In this document: positions 24,370 to 33,750 of the stretch, piece by piece
Layout: every line of letters starts with the position of its first letter
How positions within the stretch are numbered: the stretch's first letter is position 1
Assembly (NCBI GenBank): GCA_020725025.1
Contig: DYFV01000011.1
Location: 1-64,000, forward strand
From: Azoarcus sp.
Lineage (GTDB): Bacteria; Pseudomonadota; Gammaproteobacteria; Burkholderiales; Rhodocyclaceae
Direction of reading: 5' to 3'
Length of the DNA stretch: 64,000 nucleotides
Notes under the pieces: generated by a model
The model's database searches: none
The model's input: only the letters and a program-made list of their open reading frames with translations
Told to the model about the DNA's origin: nothing
Translations under genes and position numbers: made by a program

Positions 24370-26997
24370 ATGAGCAGAAAAAAAACATCCGAAACCGGCG
24401 CAGAGCGCGCCGCAGGCCCCGAGATCAGCGACGTCCGCCGCGCCGATCCGTTCTTCGAGCGCGAGGCGGCGCAATACGATCACCCGCTCCCCAGCCGCGA
24501 GTACATCGAGCAGACCCTGGCCGACCGCGGAGTGCCGATGGCCTTCCACGAGCTTTGCGCCGCGCTCGACGTGCGCGAGGACGAAACCCAGCTCTTCGAG
24601 CGGCGCCTGCGCGCGATGCAGCGCGACGGCCAGGTCCTGCGCAACCGCCGCGACGCCTACCTGCTGCCGGACAAGGCCCATCTCATCCGCGGCCGCGTGT
24701 CCGGACACGCCGACGGCTTCGGCTTCCTCATCCGCGACGACCGTCAGCCCGACGTTTTCCTCGGACCCAAGGAGATGCGCGAGGTGCTGCACGGCGACCG
24801 CGTCATCGTGCGCATCGTCGGCACCGACCGGCGCGGGCGCCCCGAGGGCAAACTGGTCGAGGTGCTCGAGCGCGCCAACAAGCGCGTGGTCGGGCGCGTG
24901 CTCAACGAGCACGGGGTGATGCTGGTGGTGCCCGAGGATCGGCGCATCGCCCAGGACATCCTGGTGGCTCCGGGGGGCAAGAAGGTGGTGCCGGGCCAGG
25001 TGGTGACCGTGGAGCTCGTCGAGCAGCCCACCAAGTACGCCCAGCCCATCGGGCGGGTGGTGGAGGTGCTGGGCAACTACGCGGATCCCGGCATGGAGAT
25101 CGAGATCGCGCTGCGCAAGCACGATCTGCCCTTCGAGTTCTCCGCCGAGGCGAAGGCCGAGACGCGCAGGCTGCCCGCCAAGGTGCGCAAGAAGGACTGG
25201 GCCGGGCGCGAAGACATCACCAAGCTGCCGCTGGTGACCATCGACGGCGAGACCGCAAAGGATTTCGACGACGCGGTCTACTGCGAACGCCAGGGGCGCG
25301 GCTACCGCCTGGTGGTGGCGATCGCCGACGTGTCGCACTACGTGGAGGCCGGAAGCGGGCTCGACGCCGACGCGCAGGCGCGCGGCAACTCGGTGTACTT
25401 CCCGCGCCGGGTGATCCCCATGCTGCCGGAGAAGCTCTCCAACGGCCTGTGCTCCCTGAATCCCCAGGTCGAGCGCCTGTGCATGGTGTGCGACATGTCG
25501 ATTTCCACCGCCGGCGCCATCAAGGGCTACCGCTTCTATCCGGCGGTGATGTTCTCCCACGCGCGGCTCACCTACAACCAGGTCGCGGCCGCGCTCTACG
25601 ACAAGGACCCGGCCGTGCGGGCGGAGCTCGGCGAGCTGCTGCCCCACCTGGAGAACCTGGACAAGCTCTTCCGGGTGCTGCTCAAGGCGCGCGCCAAGCG
25701 CGGCGCGATCGACTTCGAGACCACCGAGACGCGCATGATCTTCGACGAGCAGGGCAAGATCGCGCGCATCGTGCCGGAGGTCCGGAACGACGCCCACCGC
25801 CTCATCGAGGAGTGCATGCTGGCCGCCAACGTGTGCGCCTCGGAGTTCCTGCAGGCGCGCGAGGAGCCGGCCCTCTACCGGGTGCATGAAGGGCCCACGC
25901 CCGAGAAGCTCGAGAAGCTGCGGGGTTTCCTCGCCGAGTTCGGGCTCACGCTGGGCGGCGGCGACGAGCCGCGTGCGGTGGACTACGCGCGGCTCCTGGA
26001 CAAGGCCAAGGAACGTCCCGATGCCCAGCTCCTCCAGACGGTGATGCTGCGCTCGCTGCGCCAGGCGATCTACAGCCCCGACAACGTCGGCCATTTCGGC
26101 CTTGCCTACGAGGCCTACACCCACTTCACCTCGCCGATCCGGCGCTATCCCGACCTGCTGGTGCACCGCGCGATCAAGGCCGCGCTGGAGGGGCGGCGCT
26201 ACGAGGCGGGCGACTGGGACGCCATCGGCCTGCACTGCTCGGCCACCGAGCGGCGCGCCGACGAGGCCACCCGCGACGTGGTGGCCTGGCTCAAGTGCTA
26301 CTTCATGCAGGACAAGGTGGGCGAGGAGTTTTCCGGGAGCGTCTCGGCGGTGGTACCCTTCGGCCTCTTCGTCGCCCTGGACGACGTCTTCATCGAAGGG
26401 CTGGTACACATCTCGGACCTGGGCAGCGACTACTTCAACTACGACGAGGCGCGCCACGAGCTCGCCGGCGAGCGCACCGGCGTCCGCTACCGGCTCGCCG
26501 ACCGGGTGCGGGTGCAGGTGGTGCGGGTCGATCTGGAGACCACCAAGATCGATTTCCGTCTGATCGAGGGCCCGGTCCGGGTTACCGAGCGCGTGGGCAA
26601 GACGGAGAAGGACCGGGCGGCGGCGCAGGCTGCGGCGCCGGCCGAGGAGCGTCGCCCGAGGCGGCGTGCCGCCCGCGAGGTCGCCGCCACGGCGGTCGAA
26701 GCGCGCGAGTTCGGCCTGGTGCAGCCCGGCATCGAGGCCGAGGCGGCCGGCAAGACGGAGCAGGCCGAAAGGACATCGAAGCCCGAGAAACCCGCGAAGG
26801 CCCGGAAGGCGGAGAAAGCCGCGAAGGCGGCAAAGGGAAAGACCGGAAAGACGGAAAAGACCGAGAAGCCCACGAAGAAGGAAGTTGCCGCGAAGCCCGC
26901 CGAGGCCGCGGCCGGACGCAAGCGCGGGAAGGCCGCCGGCGCTTCCCCGACGAACGAACCCGAAACCCCGAAGAAGAAAGGCAAGCAACGTGGCTGA
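24370..26997 (+). CDS. rnr: ribonuclease R with Lys-rich C-terminal tail
   Basis: RNB domain ([40 protein letters not shown]-like), S1 domain, Lys/Ala/Glu-rich tail. Confidence 0.96.
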   Translation: [875 protein letters not shown]

Positions 26998-27802
26998 CAA
27001 GCCCTCCCACCGTTCCCGTTCGCCCCGCACGGGCGAGGCTGCGCCGGCCGCCGAAGGCCGCGCCGACAGCCGTCTCATCTACGGCTTCCATGCCGTGCTG
27101 GGCAAGCTCAGGCGCGACCCCGAGGGCGTGTTCGAGCTCTATCTCTCTTCCCAGCGCCAGGACGTGCGCGCCAGGGACGTGCTGCGCCTCGCGGAGACGA
27201 ACGGCGTGCGGGTGCTCCAGACCGAGCCCGAGCGGCTCGACGGCATGGTGGGCACGCGCCGCCACCAGGGCGTGATCGCGCGGGTGGACGCCCGCCGCCG
27301 CGAGCTCAAGCTCGCGGACGTGCTCGAGGGGCTGGAGGAGAACGCCCTGCTGCTGGTGCTCGACGGCGTGCAGGATCCGCACAACCTCGGGGCATGCCTG
27401 CGGGTTGCCGACGCGGCCGGGGCGCACGCGGTGATCGCGCCCAAGGACCGCGCGGTCGGGCTCAACGCCACGGCGGTGAAGGTTGCCAGCGGCGCCGCCG
27501 ATTCCGTACCCTACGTCACGGTCACCAATCTGGCGCGCGCCTTGCGGGAGATGCAGGAGGCGGGCGTGTGGGTCATCGGTGCGGCCGGCGAGGCGGAGAA
27601 GTCGCTCTACGACATCGACCAGTCCGGCCCCGTGGCCTGGGTGCTCGGGGCCGAGGGCGAGGGGCTGCGTCGGCTCACGCGGGAGACCTGCGACGAGCTC
27701 GCCCGCATTCCCATGCTGGGCAGCGTGGAGAGCCTGAACGTCTCGGTGGCGAGCGGCATCTGCCTGTTCGAGGCGCGGCGGCAGCGGGGCAGTCGAGGGT
27801 AA
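26990..27802 (+). CDS. rlmB: 23S rRNA (guanosine-2'-O)-methyltransferase RlmB
   Basis: SpoU-type motifs (VLDGVQDPHNLGACLRVADAAGAHAVI; NVSVASGICLFEARRQR); GTG start at 26990. Confidence 0.93.
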   Translation: MADKPSHRSRSPRTGEAAPAAEGRADSRLIYGFHAVLGKLRRDPEGVFELYLSSQRQDVRARDVLRLAETNGVRVLQTEPERLDGMVGTRRHQGVIARVDARRRELKLADVLEGLEENALLLVLDGVQDPHNLGACLRVADAAGAHAVIAPKDRAVGLNATAVKVASGAADSVPYVTVTNLARALREMQEAGVWVIGAAGEAEKSLYDIDQSGPVAWVLGAEGEGLRRLTRETCDELARIPMLGSVESLNVSVASGICLFEARRQRGSRG

Positions 27803-27853
27803 TCGGGGCTGGTCGGGCGCGGCGTGCCGGGGGCGATGCGCCGGGGAGGAATC

Positions 27854-29176
27854 ATGAAGAGTGCGTTGGATTTCCTGATCGCCGCCAAGCGCTGCGAGAT
27901 TCAGGGTCTGGAGCAGCTCGCGGTGACGGGCGAGCTGGTGGGGGGCATCAGCCAATTCGTGCATGCCCTGCAGAAGGAACGGGGCTCCTCGAACGTCTAT
28001 CTCGCTTCGCGCGGGGCACGCTTCGGTCCGCAGCGCCAGCAGCGCGTGGCCGACAGCGAGGCGATCGAGGCGGCGGTGCGCGCCGCCTTCGAGCGCCTCG
28101 ACGACTCGGGGCGCCTGTCGGACGGCGCGCGGCTCTTCAGCCGCATCGCCTACGTGCTGCACGCCCTCGACACCCTGCCCGGGCTGCGCGGGCGCATCGA
28201 GGGCCTCTCGATCGCGCCCGAGGAGGCGTTCGGTGCCTACACCGAGCTCATAGGCGGGCTGCTTTCGGTGGTCTTCGAGGCCGCCGACACGGCGGCCGAC
28301 CCGGTGATCTCGCGCGCCCTCGTGGCGATGTTCAACTTCATCCAGGGCAAGGAGCTCGCCGGCCAGGAGCGTGCGGTGGCCGCGGCCGGCTTCGCCGGCG
28401 GGCGCTTCGACGCCGCCCGCCAGCAACGCCTGCTGCATCTGGTCGAGGCGCAGGAGCGCTGCTTCCAGATCTTCACCGAGTTCGCCGACGAGCCGGCGCT
28501 GGCGGCCTGGCGCGCCGCCTCCGGGGCGCCCGAGGTGGCCGAGGTCGAGCGCTTCCGCCGCATCGCATGCACCGCCGTGGCCGGCGCGGCGCTCAAGGCC
28601 GATACCAGCGACCAGTGGTTCGAATGCGCGACCCGACGCATCGACGCCATGAAGGGCATCGAGGACATGCTCGCCTCGGCCCTCCTCGAGCTGTGCCGCG
28701 GCAAGGTCGACGAGGCCCGTGCCGATCTTCAGGACCAGCACAAGTTCTACGACTCGCTCGAGCACATGGCGCCGCGCGCCGCGACGCCGGTGGCGGTCTT
28801 CCTCGGCGAGGACGGCAAGGCGCTGGCGTCCGACGGGGCCGGGCGTGCCGCGCCCGTGCTCGACTCGGACGGGCTCAGCCCGCGCCTGAGCCGCTCCATC
28901 CTGGATCTGGTGCACGCCCAGGCGAGACGCCTGCAGACCATGAGCGACGAGCTCAATACCGCCCGCGCGGCGCTGCACGAGCGCAAGGTGATCGAGCGAG
29001 CCAAGGGGCTGCTGATGGCGCACCGCGGCCTCACCGAGGACCAGGCCTATCGGCTGCTGCGCCAGACCGCGATGGACCAGAAGAAGCGGCTGGTGGACGT
29101 GGCCGAGGCGACCCTCGCCCTCGCCGATTTCCTGCCCGCGGGCCGTCCCGGGGGCGAGGAGCGCGGTCCGCGCTGA
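27854..29176 (+). CDS. NIT-domain/ANTAR-domain transcription antiterminator (NasR-like nitrate regulator)
   Basis: N-terminal NIT-like GISQFVHALQKERGSSNVYLASRG; C-terminal ANTAR ARAALHERKVIERAKGLLMAHRGLTEDQAYRLLRQTAMDQKKRLVDVAEATLAL; next to cobA-nasA. Confidence 0.92.
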   Translation: MKSALDFLIAAKRCEIQGLEQLAVTGELVGGISQFVHALQKERGSSNVYLASRGARFGPQRQQRVADSEAIEAAVRAAFERLDDSGRLSDGARLFSRIAYVLHALDTLPGLRGRIEGLSIAPEEAFGAYTELIGGLLSVVFEAADTAADPVISRALVAMFNFIQGKELAGQERAVAAAGFAGGRFDAARQQRLLHLVEAQERCFQIFTEFADEPALAAWRAASGAPEVAEVERFRRIACTAVAGAALKADTSDQWFECATRRIDAMKGIEDMLASALLELCRGKVDEARADLQDQHKFYDSLEHMAPRAATPVAVFLGEDGKALASDGAGRAAPVLDSDGLSPRLSRSILDLVHAQARRLQTMSDELNTARAALHERKVIERAKGLLMAHRGLTEDQAYRLLRQTAMDQKKRLVDVAEATLALADFLPAGRPGGEERGPR

Positions 29177-29214
29177 GGCGCCTTCCCTGGCTGCGGCGCT
29201 CACGGCAGGCTTCC

Positions 29215-29302
29215 TAGCCCGGATGGCGTGCAACGGAATCCGGGATCGGAGTCGGCCGACGCGCCGCCTGTCCCGGATTCCGCCGGCGCTCCATCCGGGC
29301 TA
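29215..29302. repeat. Dispersed palindromic (REP-like) element, copy A
   Basis: TAGCCCGGATGGCGTGCAACGGAATCCGGGA...TCCCGGATTCCGCCGGCGCTCCATCCGGGCTA inverted arms. Confidence 0.85.
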
Positions 29303-29348
29303 CCCACCGCTGGGGTCTCGGCTTCGACCCCGTTTCTCCCCGATCCCT

Positions 29349-29394
29349 GCACCCCCGGAGTGCGGCCCTCTGCGTTGCTGCACTGCAAGAGTGC
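29349..29394 (+). promoter_or_regulatory. Two candidate NtrC dyads upstream of the cobA-nasA promoter
   Basis: GCACC-N5-AGTGC (29349-29363) and GCACT-N5-AGTGC (29380-29394), centres 31 bp apart, about -144 and -113 from the predicted start. Confidence 0.6.
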
Positions 29395-29473
29395 GCGCCC
29401 CATTCCCCTCCGCTTGATCCACCTTCGAGCCGGATCCCCGTAAGCACGCGGTTTTTCAGCCGCTGCCGCCTAT

Positions 29474-29489
29474 TGGCACGCCTCCTGCT
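29474..29489 (+). promoter_or_regulatory. sigma54-type -24/-12 promoter for cobA-nasA
   Basis: TGGCAC-GCCTC-CTGCT; GG-N10-GC spacing. Confidence 0.75.
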
Positions 29490-29507
29490 ATCCCGTCCTC
29501 GAAAGCC

Positions 29508-29610
29508 GCACCGGGACGTTCCGGTGCATGCGCGAGAAGGTGGACAACGGCGTCCATTTCTCACCCTGTGAAGACTGCAGGGAGAGGAATGCGGCGCCGT
29601 TTGCCGTTTT
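29508..29610 (+). promoter_or_regulatory. Candidate ANTAR-responsive leader of cobA-nasA (two hexaloop hairpins plus competing long hairpin)
   Basis: GCACCGG-GACGTT-CCGGTGC (29508-29527); TGGAC-AACGGC-GTCCA (29541-29556); AACGGCG (29546-29552) complementary to CGCCGTT (29595-29601) plus inner TTTCTCaCCCTG/CAGGGaGAGGAA stem. Confidence 0.65.
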
Positions 29611-29676
29611 CGGGCTCCCAGAACGCGTCGAAATGCTGAACGACGCGCAACGCAACCAATACCGGAGAGCGAGGAC

Positions 29677-30438
29677 ATGTCCAAGGTTTATCTGATCGGT
29701 GCCGGACCCGGCGCGGCCGACCTTCTCACCCTGCGCGCGGCGCGCATCCTGGCCGAGGAGGCGGAGGTCGTGCTGGCCGACGACCTGGTCTCCGCGGCGG
29801 TCCTCGCCCACGTGCGTCCCGGGGCGCGCATCCTGCGGGTGGGCAAGCGCGGCGGGCGTCCGTCCACGCCCCAGTCCTTCATCTGCCGGCTGATGGTGCG
29901 CTACGCCCGGCACGGCAAGGTGGTGGTGCGGCTCAAGGGGGGCGATTCATTCGTCTTCGGGCGCGGCGGCGAGGAAGTGGCGGCGCTCGCGGCGGCCGGC
30001 GTCGACACCGAGGTGGTGCCGGGTCTCACTGCCGGCATCGCGGTGCCGGCCGCCGTGGGCATCCCGGTCACCCATCGCGGCCATTGCCACGGGGTGACCC
30101 TGGTTACCGGCCATGGCAGCGAACACGGCGGCGAGCCGGACTGGGCGGCGCTCGCGCGCACCGGCACCACGCTGGTGATCTACATGGGGCTGGGGCGGCT
30201 GCTCAACATCGCTGCCCGGCTCATCGCGGCCGGCATGGATCCGACGACGCCCGCGGCAGCGATCGCGGCCGGCACCACCGCGGGCCAGCGCCACGTGGTG
30301 GCCTGCCTCGCCGAACTTCCCGCGCGGGTGGCGGCGTCGGATCTCGCCGCGCCCGCGCTCATCGTGGTGGGCGAGGTGGCCGCTTTCGCCCGCCCGGAAA
30401 GCCTGCAGTGGGCCGAGGCCGAGATGCGGGCGGCCTGA
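29677..30438 (+). CDS. cobA: uroporphyrinogen-III C-methyltransferase (SUMT)
   Basis: [63 protein letters not shown]. Confidence 0.96.
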   Translation: MSKVYLIGAGPGAADLLTLRAARILAEEAEVVLADDLVSAAVLAHVRPGARILRVGKRGGRPSTPQSFICRLMVRYARHGKVVVRLKGGDSFVFGRGGEEVAALAAAGVDTEVVPGLTAGIAVPAAVGIPVTHRGHCHGVTLVTGHGSEHGGEPDWAALARTGTTLVIYMGLGRLLNIAARLIAAGMDPTTPAAAIAAGTTAGQRHVVACLAELPARVAASDLAAPALIVVGEVAAFARPESLQWAEAEMRAA

Positions 30439-30499
30439 ACATGAAAGGGTAGTGGAGGAGGGGACGGGCGGCTTCCGTATGCGGACCGTCCGCGATGCG

Positions 30500-30545
30500 C
30501 CGCCGCGCCCCGCGCGGGACAACGAATGCCCGCGCGGGGCGGCGG
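30500..30545 (+). other. Very stable intercistronic hairpin between cobA and nasA
   Basis: CCGCCG-(CG bulge)-CCCCGCGCGGG / CCCGCGCGGGG-CGGCGG with 10-nt loop. Confidence 0.7.
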
Positions 30546-30631
30546 AAGGCGTCCGAGGAGACAGTCAGAGGGAATCGACGCCCGCCGGCCCGGCGGGCGG
30601 GCGGTCGAGTCGAACACGAGTGGAGAAGGGC

Positions 30632-33382
30632 ATGCATTCACCCGAGCTGAGGACAGCGGAGACCCGCTCCGTGTGCTGCTACTGCGGTACCGGTTGCGGC
30701 GTGATCATCGAGCAGCGTGACGGCCGCATCACCGGCGTGCGGGGCGACCCGGCCCATCCGGCCAACTACGGCCGGTTGTGCAGCAAGGGCTCGAACCTGC
30801 ATCTCACCACCGCCGCCGGCGGCCGGGCGCTGCACCCCATGCTGCGCGAGCACCGCGGCGAGGCGCGCCGGCGGGTGGGCTGGGATCGGGCGCTCGATAC
30901 CGCCGCGGATCGCTTCGCTCAGATCATCGAGCGCCACGGGCCGGACGCGGTCGCGTTCTACGTCTCGGGGCAGCTGCTCACCGAGGACTACTACGTCTTC
31001 AACAAGCTCGCACGCACCCTGGTCGGCACCAACAACATCGACTCCAACTCGCGCCTGTGCATGTCGAGCGCGGTGGCCGGCTACAAGTCCACCCTGGGCG
31101 CCGACAGCGTGCCCAACTGCTACGAGGACATCGCCGCCGCGGACCACCTGCTGATCGCCGGCTCCAACACCGCCTGGGCGCACCCCATCGTGTTCCGCCG
31201 CATCGAGGACGCCAAGGCCGCCAATCCCGAGCTCTTCATCACGGTGGTCGATCCGCGCCGCACCGAGACGGCCGAGTTCGCCGACCTGCACCTGGCGATC
31301 GCGCCGGGCAGCGACGTGCTGCTCTACAACGCCATGCTGCACGTGCTGGTGTGGGAAGACCTCATCGACCGCGACTTCATCGAGCGCCACACCACCGGCT
31401 TCGCCGAGCTGCGCACGGCGGTGCGCGACTGCTCGCCGGGGGCGGTGGCAGCCGCCTGCGGCGTGGCGGCGGAGGACATCGTCGCCGCGGCGCGTCGCTT
31501 CGGCAACGCCCGCGCGGCGCTCTCCATGTGGTGCCAGGGCCTGAACCAGTCCCACCACGGCACCGCCAACAACGCGGCGCTCATCCACCTGCATCTGGCT
31601 ACCGGCCAGATCGGACGCCCGGGCGCCGGCCCGTTCTCGCTCACCGGCCAGCCCAACGCCATGGGCGGGCGCGAGACGGGCACCATGGCCAACATCCTGC
31701 CCGGCCACCGCGATCCGGCGAACGCCGCCGACCGGGACGAGCTCGCCCGCCTGTGGGGCGTGCCGGCGCTGCCCGAGCGCCCCGGGCTGACCGCGATCCC
31801 GCTCTTCGAGGCGATCGCCGAGGGGCGGGTGAAGGCCCTGTGGATCGCCTGTACCAACCCCGCCCAGTCGCTCCCGGACCAGGCCCAGGTGCGCGCCGCG
31901 CTGGAAGCCTGCGAGTTCGTGGTGCTGCAGGAAGCCTTCGGGGACACGGACACCGCCGAGTTCGCCGACCTGCTCCTGCCCGCCGCCGGCTGGGGCGAGA
32001 AGTCGGGGACCGTCACCAACTCGGAGCGGCGCGTCTCCCGGGTGCGGCCCGCGGTGGCTGCGCCGGGCGAGGCGCGCTCCGACTGGGCGATCACCGCCGA
32101 CTTCGCGCGGCGCCTGGCGCGCCGCCTGGGCCGCGAGGCCGACGTGGCGCGCTTCGCGTTCGCCGACGAGGCCGCGGTGTTCGCCGAGCACGTGGCCCTC
32201 ACCGCCGGACGCGATTGCGACATGAGCGGGCTTTCGTACACGCTGCTGGAGGCGGCGGGGCCGCAGCAGTGGCCTTATCCGGCGGGCGCGACGGCAGGGC
32301 GGCCGCGCCTTTATGAAGACGGGCGCTTCCCCACCGCGGACGGGCGGGCGCGCTTCAATCCGAACGGGGCGCCGGTGCGCCACGCGCTCACCCCGGAGCC
32401 CACCGACGCGCGCCACCCCTTCATCCTCAACACGGGCCGGCTGCGCGACCACTGGCACGGCATGAGCCGCACCGGCAGGGTCGCCTCCCTGTGGGGGCAT
32501 GCGCCGCGGGCGGAGATCGGGCTCAATCCCGCCGATCTCGCCCGCCGCGGCTGGCGCGAGGGGCAACTCGTGCGCGTCGCCGGCCGGCGCGGCTCGGTGG
32601 TGTTGCCGGTGGCCGCCGATCCGGCGACGGCCCCGGGCCAGGCCTGGCTGCCGATGCACTGGGGCAGCGCCCAGCTCGCCCAGCCCGGCGCCAACGCCAT
32701 GACCTCGCCGGTCACCGACCCCGTTTCGCGCCAGCCCGCGCTCAAGCAGGCCGCCGTGTCGGTGGAGACCTTTCCGGTGCACTGGGAAGGCGCCTGGGCG
32801 GCGGCCGCCGGCGATGCGCCGGGCGCCACCGCGCTGATGGCCGCGCTGCGGCCCTGGCTCGCCCGCTTCGGGCATGCCTCGCTCACGCTGACCGGCCGCG
32901 AGCGGCCGGTGGTGGTGTTGCGCATCGCCCACGACGCGCCGGTGGCGATCGAGGCGCTGGCCCGGCTCGACGCCCTCTTCGGCTGCGACGGTGAGGACAG
33001 CCTCGCCTTCCGCGACCGCGCCCGCGGCATCGACAAGCGGGCCCGCATCCATGGCGGGCGGCTGCAGGCGATCCGCCTCATCAACGAGACCGCCGGCTTC
33101 GACTGGCTGGTGGAGGCGATCGTCGCCGACCAGGCCGCCGATCCGCTGCGGCCATGGCTGTTCGCGCCCATCGCCCGTCCCCCGGCCGCCGTGCCCGCGG
33201 CCGGCCGCACGGTGTGCAACTGCTTCGGTGTCGGCGAGACCGAGATCCGCGACGCGATCGCCGGGGGCGCCGACCTCGAGTCCCTGCAGGCAAGCCTGAA
33301 GTGCGGCACCTCCTGCGGCTCCTGCCTGCCGGAGCTGCGCCGGCTGGTGGCGGCGGGGCCGGCGGTGCGCGCTGCGGCCTAG
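30632..33382 (+). CDS. nasA: assimilatory nitrate reductase large subunit with C-terminal BFD-like [2Fe-2S] domain
   Basis: 4Fe-4S CCYCGTGCGVIIEQ, molybdopterin oxidoreductase; C-terminal CNCFGVGETEIRDAIAGGADLESLQASLKCGTSCGSCLPELRRLV; RBS ggagaaggg. Confidence 0.95.
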   Translation: MHSPELRTAETRSVCCYCGTGCGVIIEQRDGRITGVRGDPAHPANYGRLCSKGSNLHLTTAAGGRALHPMLREHRGEARRRVGWDRALDTAADRFAQIIERHGPDAVAFYVSGQLLTEDYYVFNKLARTLVGTNNIDSNSRLCMSSAVAGYKSTLGADSVPNCYEDIAAADHLLIAGSNTAWAHPIVFRRIEDAKAANPELFITVVDPRRTETAEFADLHLAIAPGSDVLLYNAMLHVLVWEDLIDRDFIERHTTGFAELRTAVRDCSPGAVAAACGVAAEDIVAAARRFGNARAALSMWCQGLNQSHHGTANNAALIHLHLATGQIGRPGAGPFSLTGQPNAMGGRETGTMANILPGHRDPANAADRDELARLWGVPALPERPGLTAIPLFEAIAEGRVKALWIACTNPAQSLPDQAQVRAALEACEFVVLQEAFGDTDTAEFADLLLPAAGWGEKSGTVTNSERRVSRVRPAVAAPGEARSDWAITADFARRLARRLGREADVARFAFADEAAVFAEHVALTAGRDCDMSGLSYTLLEAAGPQQWPYPAGATAGRPRLYEDGRFPTADGRARFNPNGAPVRHALTPEPTDARHPFILNTGRLRDHWHGMSRTGRVASLWGHAPRAEIGLNPADLARRGWREGQLVRVAGRRGSVVLPVAADPATAPGQAWLPMHWGSAQLAQPGANAMTSPVTDPVSRQPALKQAAVSVETFPVHWEGAWAAAAGDAPGATALMAALRPWLARFGHASLTLTGRERPVVVLRIAHDAPVAIEALARLDALFGCDGEDSLAFRDRARGIDKRARIHGGRLQAIRLINETAGFDWLVEAIVADQAADPLRPWLFAPIARPPAAVPAAGRTVCNCFGVGETEIRDAIAGGADLESLQASLKCGTSCGSCLPELRRLVAAGPAVRAAA

Positions 33383-33401
33383 CACGACTGCCGGCTCCCT
33401 G

Positions 33402-33470
33402 TGGAAACCGGGGGCAGGGAAACCGGGGACGGGAAACCGGGGACAGATCAGGAAACCGGGGACAGATCAA
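33402..33470 (+). repeat. Degenerate tandem repeat of (G)GGAAACCGGGGACAGATCA
   Basis: Four successive imperfect copies after nasA. Confidence 0.75.
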
Positions 33471-33513
33471 GTTTTCTCGGCATGAAAACGTGATCTGTCC
33501 CCGGTCTTTTTTT
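33455..33513 (+). terminator. Strong hairpin plus T7 after nasA
   Basis: ACCGGGGACAGATCA-A-GTTTTC / GAAAAC-G-TGATCTGTCCCCGGT then CTTTTTTT. Confidence 0.85.
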
Positions 33514-33540
33514 CCACATCTCCCGGCGAGCGCTGCTCCT

Positions 33541-33573
33541 GTAGCCCGGATGGTGCCCCAGCGGAATCCGGGA
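33541..33573 (+). repeat. REP-like element, single arm (copy C)
   Basis: GTAGCCCGGATGGTGCCCCAGCGGAATCCGGGA. Confidence 0.75.
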
Positions 33574-33629
33574 GCGGTGGCGAGCGCCCGCCGGCCTCTC
33601 CCTTTCCCTCGCAATCTTCATCCTGCGCC

Positions 33630-33675
33630 GCACCATTTACGTGCGGCAGTCGTGCGCCATGGCCCCTGCTGGTGC
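33630..33675 (+). promoter_or_regulatory. Candidate NtrC site(s) upstream of nrtA
   Basis: GCACC-ATTTA-CGTGC (33630-33644, about -140) and weaker GGCCC-N5-GGTGC (33661-33675, about -109). Confidence 0.6.
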
Positions 33676-33750
33676 GCGCGCGCCCTGATGAGGCCGCCGA
33701 CGACTCTCCATGCGTGAGCAAATCTCAGACTTTTCAGTCACTTGTTTTCA

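Noticed and set aside
26750-26990. Lys/Ala/Glu-rich segment at the end of rnr as a possible repeat or separate gene
   Set aside because: In-frame low-complexity basic tails are normal for RNase R; no exact tandem unit.
29508-29527. GCACCGG-N6-CCGGTGC as an NtrC-binding site
   Set aside because: Half-site spacing (N10) is wrong for NtrC and it lies downstream of the predicted start; better explained as a leader hairpin.
29214-29684. Minus-strand ORF (156 aa) across the REP-like element and cobA leader
   Set aside because: Translation of a palindromic repeat and regulatory leader; no coding support.
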